Positions 38,201-49,400 of a DNA stretch of 64,000 nucleotides are shown here, piece by piece. The translations under genes and the position numbers were made by a program. Each line of letters begins with the position of its first letter. Position 1 is the stretch's first letter. Source of the stretch: Beaufortia kweichowensis (Eukaryota; Chordata; Actinopteri; Cypriniformes; Gastromyzontidae); contig CM032798.1 in NCBI GenBank assembly GCA_019155185.1, positions 1,787,501-1,851,500 on the forward strand, in the 5' to 3' direction. The notes below the pieces were generated by a model, which made no database searches, was not told the origin of the DNA, and was given only the letters and a program-made list of their open reading frames with translations.

Positions 38201-38899
38201 TTAAGCTCCATTCAGCACATTTCACCATGTTTAAACCCATTTCGCAGGGTTTTACTTCAAAAGTGATTTTTTTTTACATCATCTATATTAAGGATGTTAT
38301 ACAACTTAATAAAGATAATAAAGCACTTGTAGTTGATGTTCTCCTGTTGTTGGATCATAGAAGGTGATGTATCTCTCAGGATCAGACGTGTCTCCGTTGT
38401 TTCGAGCCCATGTAACAGTTGGCGTTGGATCTCCAGTGATAATAGCTTTGAAGCATGCAAACTTTCCTATAAGAGGGATTAACAAAGTCAGTTATATAAT
38501 GATAAATGTATATACTGTTGTCATTATGCTTGGGTTCATGTTTGACCCAACCAGTAAAGGTTAATTTAACCCAACAGTTACAGGGTTCTGACATATTATA
38601 CAACCTCGGGTTGACAAAACACAATATTTATTTGAATCTACCTTCTTGTATAGTGATGGCGATGGGTTTACGGGTGAAGTCAGGGTGACTTTTTCCTGCC
38701 GGGAGTTCCTCCACAAACTGTGTGATGATCACACCCGGAACCCTCGACCGCTTTTTAATGGCCACTACAGAGAAAAGCAAAGAAACACAACAGGATGTTT
38801 GATATAAAATTCAGCAAAAATGCTCCGTTATCATTTGGATGCATATTTACCTTGTCCAGGTGCAGTGGGTTCTTCATCTTTACTCTTTGGAAATTTCAT
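29224..38899 (-). CDS. igfn1: igfn1-like gene, copy C, near full length with one frameshift
   Basis: Exons in transcript order: 38851-38899 (MKFPKSKDEEPTAPGQ; UTR acceptor at 38929), 38642-38764, 38327-38466 and 37870-37969 (Ig1), 37520-37561, 37352-37400, 37015-37199 (THB-like), 36805-36918 and 36562-36724 (Ig2), 35847-36119 (Ig3), 34649-35149 (P/E/K linker), 33672-33796 and 33453-33594 (Ig4), 33077-33370 (Ig5), 32525-32821 (FN3-1), 32202-32381 and 31982-32110 (FN3-2), 31057-31365 (FN3-3), 30872-30957 and 30567-30759 (Ig6), 29628-29924 (FN3-4), 29224-29550 (Ig7). Ig7 ends in phase 1 before GTATGT, so a short terminal exon must follow; 28972-29012 is one candidate. The THB exon is 185 nt where the phase requires 184: seven A residues stand where copy B has six. 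As written, translation would stop in the next exon. FN3-2 reads TNTGGTN, grouping this copy with D. The gene is either silenced or this is a base-calling error; everything else is in frame. Confidence 0.88.
30048..30444 (-). mobile_element. MITE-like element, family CAGTACC, copy 4 (copy C intron)
   Basis: Same sequence as 25067-25531 from GGGAATTATGTTGTGACTAA to the terminus GGACCGGTACAG, truncated at its left end. It lies in the intron between Ig6 and FN3-4 of copy C, same orientation as copy 3. Confidence 0.65.
34649..35149 (-). other. igfn1: Variable linker exon of copy C, Pro/Glu/Lys-rich
   Basis: 167 codons in frame: head RGKKAARKTTTAGGGGTDLL, a coiled-coil-like EKLQKEREERMEQIKQ stretch, an acidic tract, a PEVK-like KPKTKPKPEPEPKP segment, and a tail KKRVRTGPLVPDTITG. 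Phase 1-1. The composition suggests an extended, elastic or disordered spacer. Confidence 0.8.
37015..37199 (-). other. igfn1: THB-like exon of copy C, carrying a +1 frameshift
   Basis: Reads GEVDEKFWELLLSADKKDY, ERICAEYGVTDFRWMLKK and then meets seven A residues (T run at 37057-37063). Removing one A restores LNEKKREIEEQQAQ and the donor phase used by the other copies. With seven A the frame reads TEREEKRNRGAAGT and stops at TGA early in the next exon. Confidence 0.8.
37665..37855. repeat. TAGTATTTACTATAGTAAA-type hairpin repeat (copy C intron)
   Basis: ACTGTAGTATAGAGTACTTT, AGTATTTACTATAGTAAAC and later TAGTAAATACTTTAATATAG form imperfect inverted repeats. A shorter relative is at about 31540-31580. 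Confidence 0.4.
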
Positions 38900-38929
38900 C
38901 TTGGCATGTGTGATTTAGAGAACAATGTC
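38851..38929 (-). other. igfn1: Copy C start exon with 5' UTR part
   Basis: ATG at 38899 begins MKFPKSKDEEPTAPGQ and the exon ends at G|GTAAAT. The acceptor ATTTCATTTTCTAG borders 38929, giving 30 nt of UTR. It can be joined to the candidate non-coding exon whose donor is at 41387. Confidence 0.72.
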
Positions 38930-41387
38930 CTAGAAAATGAAATACATTAATTATATTTAATGATACAAAAACATATAGTTGTAAAACCAGCTTTATGTTA
39001 TGGGAATTCATAACTATTAAAAAGGTGGATAATACACGTTTGGATAAAATCATAAATTTTACAATACAAAAGCTTTCCTAAAAAAATCTGATCATATTAA
39101 TAAATGGGATTATACAAATTTATACGAATTCTGCACCTTGTAAAATTGTAGGAAGTTTACTATTTGTAAATTGTAAATGTATGAACTTCTTAGAGGATTT
39201 TTGTAAATATTAAATATCACTTTCTTCCAAATCCTCTTTGATTCTGCCGATTAAATATGAGTACTGCATGTATTTCCCTGGCTTATTTTTAAAGTTCAGA
39301 GGCAACCTTGCAGCATGTGAACATGTGTTAGATGTGGATGTGATGAGAAATAATAATGAATATGTGACTGTAAGCCGGTCTGTTCTCGGATGCATGAAGT
39401 TTAGCGGTCTAAACTGGGAGCTTCTATCGGCTTTTCTCCAACACAAACGCTCCAGCTGTCTAGAATGTAATTTATGGAGCAGTCAAGGGAAAAAGCTGGC
39501 AAGAGCGTCACCGACACCACGACCTCAGGATTTAAGCAGTATGTCTTGTGCGGGAATGTAATGCTGATACATTTTGAGTAAACCTTGCACTTGCTCAAGT
39601 CTCTATTAGATGACGTTCTTAGAAGGAGGAGATGTAATTGTGTGTGGAGGTTGTAATTTTACTTGGATTGCTTTTTATTCAGACAAAAGCGTCTGAATTC
39701 TGTGTTTGTAACGTTTCTGTGATTAGCTGAAAAGTGCTTGTGGTTCAGTGGGATTTCTAACCGCGGCTGATGTTAAAGTTGTGTGTAAAAAATACCACGA
39801 ACTAAAATACTAATTTACAGTGATTTAAAGCGATAGTAAATTGAGGACTTCCTGTTTTAACACCTAAAGCATGTGCTTAGTCAAATGGCAGTGCGTGTTA
39901 TAGGCCATAAAACTATCCATCAAAACATAAACCTCTGACACACATATGATACACAGAGCATCTCTCTATTTCTAAATGATCTTTTGTGATATTAAATAAT
40001 ATTAAAGGTTTTATAAACAATCATTAATAATCCTTTAATAGTTATATCAAGCTTAATTCTGTAATATCCTCCCGATGAATCATTACATTATTTCTGACTT
40101 TTTAATATAATGTATCAATATAGTAATTTTCAATGCAAGTGCAGAAAATAAATGAGGTGTTGATCCATCATGTAAGCAGTCCATCAAGATAAGTTCATCT
40201 GAAGACAGCTCGTTCTTATCGAGGATAACCATATTTGTAAGAGATGAAAAATAGCCATGCCTAGCAACAGAGACATATGATTGATTTATAAATATTCCCA
40301 AGAGACCCGTGTCCTGAGCTGTCAACCACCAACTAATAGTCTCACGGCTCCTCTTACCGCTCCGACACTTAAATGTCACATTTTATGACTTTGTAAAATC
40401 TGTCTTTCTGGCCTCTGCTTAACCTGGACTTACTGGGTAAAGACATGTTGTGAAGAGTTAACAGTCTTGGGTGTTTACACATGTCATTATCATTAGCCAT
40501 TTGTACTAGTTACAGATTTGTAGTTTGTAATGTAATTAGCAATGAATCTATAAAAAGATTTTCCTTGCCATTATGTTAATAACTCATTAACAAATTAACT
40601 GCACATTAATATAACCAAAAGAAGAAAAAAGTACATACATCTAAATGATCTTGAACAGGTGCAGGATCAAATAAACAAGCGAAATCCGCACACCGTTTAT
40701 CTACTGCTTTTAATTATGAAATAAAATGGCAATGTTTTGTGTATGTTTTATATGAAAAAACGTTGTCAGGCAAATACATGATAAAGTTGACGAAGAATGA
40801 TAAAAACTGAACAAGCAACTATTTTATGTACATTTACAGTTTGAGCTACACTAAAACTAAAGTATGTTTCACACTGATACTGTACAAACCAGCTGATGTC
40901 TCCAGATTTCAGAAGTGGGCTGTGAGATTTCAGTTTTACACCACCTGATCAGGGTTAAATATGCCGTTTGTGTGTGATGTGTAAACTAGTCTTAGGAGAA
41001 CAGATGGTGCAGCATCTAAAGGCCATAAAATGATAATAAAAACTCTTTTGAGTAGAAAAGAGAGAAACATAATAAAGATATTGTTTGCACCATCAGACGC
41101 CATCAGTTTTATCGCTTACTCTTCTGCTTTCTTGGAGAAATCTGCTAAAATGCAAATAGTGACAAATTGGGCGTTACAGCTGAATGCTGATACCTGCATG
41201 AAAATCATTTAGAGCAATTCTTTTTGTATTTAATACATATAAAGTAACAATTGTTGGATGGTCATATAGTGGACAGAGCTTTTATCCAATCAAATGCACC
41301 GATCCCAGTTTAACAAGCACCACAAGTCATCCTGATTGGTCAGGAGCTCCTAATTTAATCCTTGTAAAATATTATGGAAAGACTTAC

Positions 41388-41560
41388 TTTGTGAAATGTT
41401 TCCTCGCTCTCTTTCCAGCTTTGACTGCACACTCTTCACCTTCACGATCCAACTTGAGATGGTCCTCCAAAGGTGTCCTGTTGCTCCTTAGGGGTGATGG
41501 CTGAGGGATAGATTTAACCCTTAAGCACCCATCAAAGACATGAGGAGGCTTTCTGACTCC
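41388..41560 (-). other. Candidate non-coding first exon and promoter of copy C
   Basis: On the minus strand a G/A-rich, repeat-free segment ends in CACAAA|GTAAGT, a strong donor at 41387. It lies 2.46 kb upstream of the copy C start exon, whose own acceptor shows that a 5' UTR exon must exist. The left limit of transcription (near 41560) is a guess, and no clear TATA box was identified. The promoter would sit in the 1.8 kb gap between copy C and the 3' end of copy D. Confidence 0.4.
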
Positions 41561-43405
41561 TCCCTTACATAGGAATTTAGGCTTGAGAATGTAAAAGAGA
41601 AGATCTACTAAACTATCTTCTTAAATGAAAGAGCAGAGACGGAGAAGGACGATGGCGAAGAAACGGCTTCTGGTATGATGCGACGAGAAAGGTAGGAACC
41701 TTGGAACGTTAGAAGGAACAAATGTTTTTTCCCAAAATTGTGCATAAATTGTTTGTAATTTACAATACAAAAAATACTAACAACTTAAAATGATCTTGCA
41801 CAAAATAATGCTTATGAAAACAATATACAGTATGTCATTCTGATTTGGAGATCAAATATACTGTATTGCTAAAAGATATTTTTTTGGATGCAAATGTTTT
41901 TCATGAGCTACTTTCTCTGAAGGCTTGAAATAGTCAAGACTGAACATCTTTTCAGTTTTAAGTTACAGTGGTATGTTCAGGCCAGGTCATTATAGTTCAT
42001 ATATGGAGCGGAAGAGATTGAGAGGTCATAACTCATTTTAATATAGTGACCCGTAAGTGTGACACATGAGCTTAAAAGCGTGCCACCGGAGCTCTGGACT
42101 GATGTTACGCTGCTGCACGCTAACTTATGCCATTTTAACTTTTTATTAAGCGTTAAAACTTCAACCAAATATAAAAAGGACTGAATGTTCCACGCTGTTA
42201 ACCCTAATGTTGTCTTAACTTAAATAAGCAAGCGATCGTGACCAAACCATTACTTAAAAGTGCATATGAGTCTGTTTCATTTATTAACTTACAAAATAAT
42301 ACATAAAAACAAATTCCCTATGAGCTGTTGAATAGTTAAAAACTGATACGCCTTTAAATAGTTTTTCATTCAATGATTGACAGAGTCAGTCATGAATTCT
42401 TGTGTTTTAATATCTTTAGGATCACTTTATGAACACCATGTTTAGTGAATCTAACAGTTTACATCGGAACATACGACGGCCAATTATTCAATTAAACTGA
42501 GGAAATGAATTAATAAGTTCACCCAAGTAATGTTTTTGAGTCACCGGTACTTCATTATACTAAATGCTTATTAACAAGTTTACCCAACAAAATCTATTAG
42601 GTTTCGTCAACTAAAAATAAATTCACAGCTTTTTTACTTTTGAAGTTGAATCACTTAAAAGTCAACTTATTAAATGAGTTATGTGTATGCACCCATGCCA
42701 TTATGTAGATTTCATTTTCCATTTTTTTTATTATAGATGCAAATTTCAGCTTCTCAGAATTGTAAGACTGTAGGGTTCAAGGATGAGTAATTAGATCCTT
42801 GTTTGTGGTCACTTAATAAGCAGAATAATAGTTTTATATCTGACGACGTGAAGATAAATGACCGTGAAATTACAATAACAGTCTGTACATACAGTGAATT
42901 ATTCAAAGACCGTCATTTATCAGAATATTTTATTTATAGCAAACCATTTGTTTTGAGAAAGCCAATCTGAATATTTTTAAATGCTCTCGTGTTTCTTTTA
43001 GCACTTTCAGTGCAAGAAATAGACGTGAGGGGATCCAACACTACATAATTCTTTTGCCTATAGAGTAACATAGTGTCATTTCATTTAAGAGCAGGATGCA
43101 TGCTGAGGAAAAAAGGAGAAATAAATAAATAAAGTTTTAAATAAATTAATTAAAATATTCAAGAACAGGGTTTAAATGAAACTCATACATTACAGTATGA
43201 ATGATACACAATCTTTTACATGCATTTGACTCTGGAAACATTTTGCCTGGAAACACACAAACTGATGAAAAAATGCACTGCAAGTCCCTTTGGATAAAAG
43301 GCATAAAATGTAAAATGCATTAAAGCCACAGTGTAGACTAATTTCCAAAAAAGTAAGAGCAAAAATGCTAAGTTGCAAGCCGAACGTTTCGATAACCTCA
43401 TGGTG
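41561..43405. other. Gap between copy D 3' end and copy C promoter
   Basis: Short AT-rich spacer. On the minus strand it starts with the presumed copy D 3' UTR and ends with the copy C promoter. No open frame of note and no clear repeat. Confidence 0.5.
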
Positions 43406-46400
43406 TTATTCTGAAAAACAAAGACAATCGTTGTTAGATGATAATTCATTTACACAGAATGATTATGTCCACATCAAGTTTAAGCTCTTACCTCTGACTG
43501 CGAGATTGGTAGAGCACTCGGCTCTTCCTAACGAGTTCTCTGCGATGATTTTATACTCTCCCGTGTCTTTGGCTCCGACCCTGAGGATGAGCAGGGAACA
43601 CACTCCACAGGTGTTAGTGATGAGATAGTTGGTGTTGGTGTTGAGACTGACGTTATCGCGGTACCAGGTAATGTAAGGTGCGGGGTTGCCTCTCACGGCA
43701 CAGCTCATGTAACACTCGTAGCCTTGCGGGGCCGTGTGGATTTTCAGCGGGACCATGAACTTCGGACGTGTATCCAAATCGCAGGTTTTGGATTCCGGGA
43801 CCTTCAGCGTGAATTTTTCTGCAAGAAACAGTGCGATTCTGAGCTACTGAAACTTATCCAAATTCTGTCATCATTAATTCATCAGTCAATCTGTACATGA
43901 CTCTTTTTCATGTGGAACATAAAAGAGGATTTGAGAAAGTTGTTTGATTACCAACATTCTTCAAAATATCATCTTTTGTGTTCTGCAGAAGAAAGAAAGT
44001 CATCCAGGTCTAACATGACGTGATGATGAATAAATGATGAAAGAATTGACAGTTTTGGGTGAATTATCTCTTTAAATCCAATTGATTTGTAAGGACATAT
44101 ACTTCAGACATGAATGTATTCTTAAGATCTTAACAATAACTAACAAATAGAAATGTATACAACACACTAGGGGTTATACTTCATAGGGAGTGACAGTAAA
44201 CAGACACCCCCTAGTGGCATAAAAGAGCAGCGAAACCACTTACACTTATTTTGGTTATCTGTAAGTCCTATGAAATTTCCGGTTTGATTTTCAAGACTTT
44301 TTGCTACTTCTTTATGACAAATCATTTATGAGCAACTGACAATGTATAAACAGTTTGAGAAAATGCCTCGTATTCAGGCCGCTACCTAGAAATTCTTGGC
44401 TCCTGGATTGTATATTGCTCTTGGCCTTGTCAGTTTTTTGGGAGAAATGACAAACCTTTCTTGCATGTGATGAGCCATTTGGGCGACTCAGATGGACCAG
44501 ACAGGCCGATATCATTTTTGGAGTAGACACGGAACTGGTATTCTCTCCCTGGCATGATGTTACAGGCTGTGAAACGGTTGTTGAAAATACGATCTGCTAC
44601 GGTGTGCCAGGTCCTCTTGCTGGAGTCTCTCTTGGTCACCATGTAATGCAAGCGATCGTCACGTTTCTCATCTGGTGACGGTTCCCAGGAAACTGTCACG
44701 GTGCCCGGCACATTCTCATCCAGCTCCACAGGACCTGGAGGCTTCGGTTCATCTGTATGAAAACAATCAAATGCTTCATTATCAGAACTGGCAGAACTGT
44801 TGTAGATTGTTTTACAGAGCGAGTGTGATTCAGAATATTGTTTAAGATTAAAATGCTTATCGTACCTGTGACCCTAATCTCAATACTGAAGGTCTCTTGT
44901 CCCACGACGTTCTTGACTAAGATGGTATAGATTCCTGTATCAGAACGTTCCGCAGACGGGATCAGGATCTGAGAACCGCCCTCAGCGTTACTGATAGTGG
45001 CCCGTTTAGAAACTGGAACTCCATCTTTAAGCCAGATGACATCAGGCCATGGAGACGCCTATATAAAATATAATATATCAGTGTGATAATAAGTGAGATG
45101 GATCATGTCACACATGTGATTAATGTAACACCTATAACTTTAATACCTCAAAGTTAATGTTGAATCGTGCAGAATTTCCAGCTCGGACCACCATGAAGCT
45201 TTTTATCTTGGCGTCCGTGAATCTTGGTCTCACTATAAGATCAGAAATACACCGAGTTGTTTAAATGACAAAACAAATGCTGTGATTGAATATTAAGAGT
45301 CATTTTTTGCCAGACTAGAGGGATTTTCACACTGAACTTAGCGATTAGCATCATTTTCATCCCGGGGTTACAAAACGCAATGGTTGCTGACATCATAAAT
45401 ATGCAAATTTAGACATATAACCCAGGGTTTACAAATACAGTGTGAAACCATAAAAAATTAACCCAGGCTAACATGCAAAACGAGATAACCCAGGGTTAAC
45501 ACTTCCAAATGTGAAAACCTCTTGCTGATGTCATCTCTATTTACCTGGTGGAGGCATTGCCAAAACATAGTTGTTCAGCTCTTGTGGTTCACCTTCTCCA
45601 CCTTCATTGGTGGCAATCACTCTGACCCAATACATGCCCATGGATTTCATTCCCTTCACAGTGTATGACGTCATGATGACAGCGTTCGTGTTGCATCGAT
45701 CCCACTCCGTGTTCTCAGCGGGCCTGATGTCAACAAAGTATCCTTTGGCTTCGTCCTGCACACCTGGCTCCTCTTTCGCTTTGGTCCAAGATAAGGACAG
45801 GGTGGTGTAGGTGGAGTCTGTCACTTTAAGATCAACGACCTTACCGGGAGGTTCTGATGGGGAAAACAGAGAGAGCGTCACTGTGAGGATTTACAGAGAG
45901 GAAATAGGGAGAAGTAATACAGCAACTTACTCTTCGGATCTCTTGCAAATACGAATTCAGACGGAACGCTCGGTTCTCCAGCTCCGGATATGTTGACGGC
46001 AGATAAACGGAATTCATATTCCATTCCTTCGACTACATCTTTGACACCGTACTTCTTTGCTGTGGATGGTAATTGGAAGGAAAAGCAGATTTTGAAATTG
46101 TTGTTGTACGTAAAGCCAGGTAAATTAAATAGATATTTGGGAAAAATTCACGGCACAATGCATGACATCAAGAGTCTTTTATGTCACACTATTCGATAGG
46201 GCTTCAGATCATATCAAAATCAACGTAAAATGTGCATATTGCAATACTTTAAAATCAAAGATGATAATGATGTTCTCTTTTTGAAGAAAAAATATGTTAC
46301 ATGTATGTTGGTTATATAATGAATGTATGTTTTAAAAATTCTAATTGATTTTACAAATTTATTGTATCGCATATCCCATATAGGATGATATATCAAGTTA

Positions 46401-49400
46401 CCGCATGTCTCATTTTTCTTTAATATCGTGCAGCCGTACTGTACAAAATTCTACTGTATATGCAATTAATCAAAAGCACGCATTGTACTTATTGTATGCA
46501 TTGGCTTAAATTATTTACACATATGAGACAGAAACCTTGGATGAGCTCGTCCTGTGGATTGACCTGACCCCACAGGTTACTGCCCTTCTTGCGTTTCTCC
46601 AAGTTATAACCCAGAATATTAGTTCCTCCGGTGTTGGTCGGTGGACTCCATGTCAGGTTAATGCAGTTCTTGAAGGCACTGACTATTTTAGGAGCAGATG
46701 GCGGACCCGGATACGCTGTACAGCAAGACGGGATTTTGATGTTTATTTGTGAGATAAACCTGCATGACCAGCACAACAGTTGAGTATGTAAATATTTATC
46801 ACCTTTAGTGCCGGCCTGAACGTCTTCCGTCTCCATCAGGTCACTGGTGCCTTCTTCAGTCTGAGCTCTGATACGATAGCAGTATCTCCTGCCGTGGTCA
46901 ACATCAGAGTCTTTGTAATAGGCTTCAGGTGGGATCTGGCCTATCTTCTTCCATGTGTTTCGTCCGATTTGATTGCGCTCAAGTGTGTAATGTTTAATCT
47001 GACATCCTCCATCGTCCTTTGGAGGTCTCCATTTAATCTCGATGCAGTTGGATGATGCTTCAATGATCTCCAGAGGTCCGAGTGGAGGGGTGGGCTTATC
47101 TAAAGTGGGATGTAAGTTATTTACAAAAAACAAATATATAGTAATAGTCTGGCTAATTTGGTTTTACTTACCAAGTACAACTAAGCTTGAAAGCGCTTCA
47201 ACGGTACCAAACTCATTTTTAATTTTGATCTTTATCTCGCCGGTGTCTTTCCGCTGGAGTTTGTTGAGAAGCAGACGGCTTTGACCCTCGGAAATCTCAA
47301 TCTTGCAGTTGTTGTCTTGCAAAAGCTCCTCGCCGTCTTTGTACCACTGAACTTTGCACGGCTCGTGGCCAATAAATGCCATTTTGAAGGCCGCTTTGTG
47401 ATTATGTTTGACCACAATCGGTTTGGCGAATTCTTGAATATCATCAGCACTGAATCTTGGTGGATCTTAAGAAGAAAGATTGAAAATGAACAGACGTGAT
47501 CTGCAGAACGTTGTGCATTTGCGTAAACTGACTGAAATTGTAAAACGCACCTTCAACAACAATCACACATTCGGTTTTACGGCCATCGGCCTCAAACTTG
47601 TATTTTCCGGCGAATTCTTCAGTGACTTTGTCTATTTTCAGTTTATGAGAGGATCCGTCTTGGCTGATGGTCATGCCCTCGGTGGAAGCAGTAATCTAGA
47701 GAGAATTATAAATAAACATTATACATAAATTATTTACATAAAGAGTCCTTGTTTCTGTTATATAATTATCATATATAAATGCATGCAGGAATATGAAATC
47801 AATCTGACTGTGGTACCTCATTGCCATCTTTGTACCAGATGCCCTTTGCATCAGCACTGCTAAGTTTGCAGACCAGTTCAGCTGATTCTCCAACAATAGC
47901 TTTACAATCATCCAGACCGGCAGAAAAGTACACACCAGGATCTGCAGGTGAATCATGCACAAGATGAAAAACAGTCAGGCTAAAATCTTACAAAAAAAAA
48001 AAAAATTCTTGCAAAATAAGCGCATTTCAGTAAGTACTGAGATGTAAATGCAAAGTTAACACTGCAATGTATGAAACGAATGAAAGATCAGGTGACTGAT
48101 AATCACTCTTACAATTGTCTTCAGTGTTGAATCCATATCTTCTTGCAATCCTCATCCGTTTTCAAAGAATTGTGAATTGCTTTGAGCATTGCACTGACGT
48201 ACTTTATTTTAATAGTGGAGAAATAACATGCACGGACTGGTCAGGTTGTTTGGTTTCGATAAACATGACTGTGGTTACATAATCAAATAATATTCATGTT
48301 AGACGAATTAAAATATCCTCCACTTTTAAAATTCTTTTGATATTTGGTAATCTTTTGTCTGGGTATCAAATAACTAAACTGAACTTTCTTCTCGTGGAAC
48401 AACAAGTGTATTGTTCATAATGATCTTGTGGTAAAGTCTTGATCTGGAAAATCTTCAGGTCTTCAGACGTTAAAGAAAGGAAATCTTCCCATTGCCCCCA
48501 AGTGTAAGTCAAAGATTGTAAAGTCGATTGCATTTAAGATCTTGGATTTTAGATCCAGGTTACAGATTTTTTACAAGAAAAGCATGGTGAGGACAATACA
48601 AGGACATATAAACACAAACAGCCAAGTTAATCAAAGTTATCAAACACCAGCTGTCATTACGTGACCTACTATCTGCCATTAAACTGATTCAACCTAATGA
48701 AAGAAGTGAATAAATGTAATTTTATTAGCGTTGTAACGTTGCTTAGATGCGTCCTGAAACAAAAACAAGTAAAACTTAATGTAAGGCAAATTAAATCTTA
48801 AGTGGCAAATAAAAAAGCATGCAAAAAAAATCAAATAAAATATTGTCATTTAAATCAAAATGAATATAAAACTGGTGTTTGGATAACTTTGTTTCAATAG
48901 TGTGAGAAAGTTATTCCTGAACCCTCGTATCACAAGCAAAGTCATTCTTGTTGCATAGATGCAATGTCATTAATGACAGTAACATCAACATCTCTTACCA
49001 ACAACCGTCTCTGGAACCTGCGCTGTTTGCTTTGTACGACCCGAACGTTTTCCAGCTTCACCTGATTCATTCTTCTCATCTTCAGCATCTTTCTTTTCTT
49101 CTGCAGCTTCACCGCTGCCATCTGCGGACCACCGGAACCCGGTGGCTTTCCAGGACCAGGAGGATCCCCAGACCCGGACGGGCTGCCCGAAGCGCTACCA
49201 GAACCCGACGGGTTCCCTGAAGTGTTGTCGGAACGGATGGGTTTCCTGAACCCGATGAGTTACCAGAACCAGACTGATTTCCAGAACCTGAAGGTTTGCC
49301 GGAACCCGTCTGCTTGCCAGAGCCTGAAGGTTTGCTGGTTCCTTTATCTGATGGAGTACCTCCACCTTTAATCATGTCGCCAGTCGGTGAAGAGCATTTT

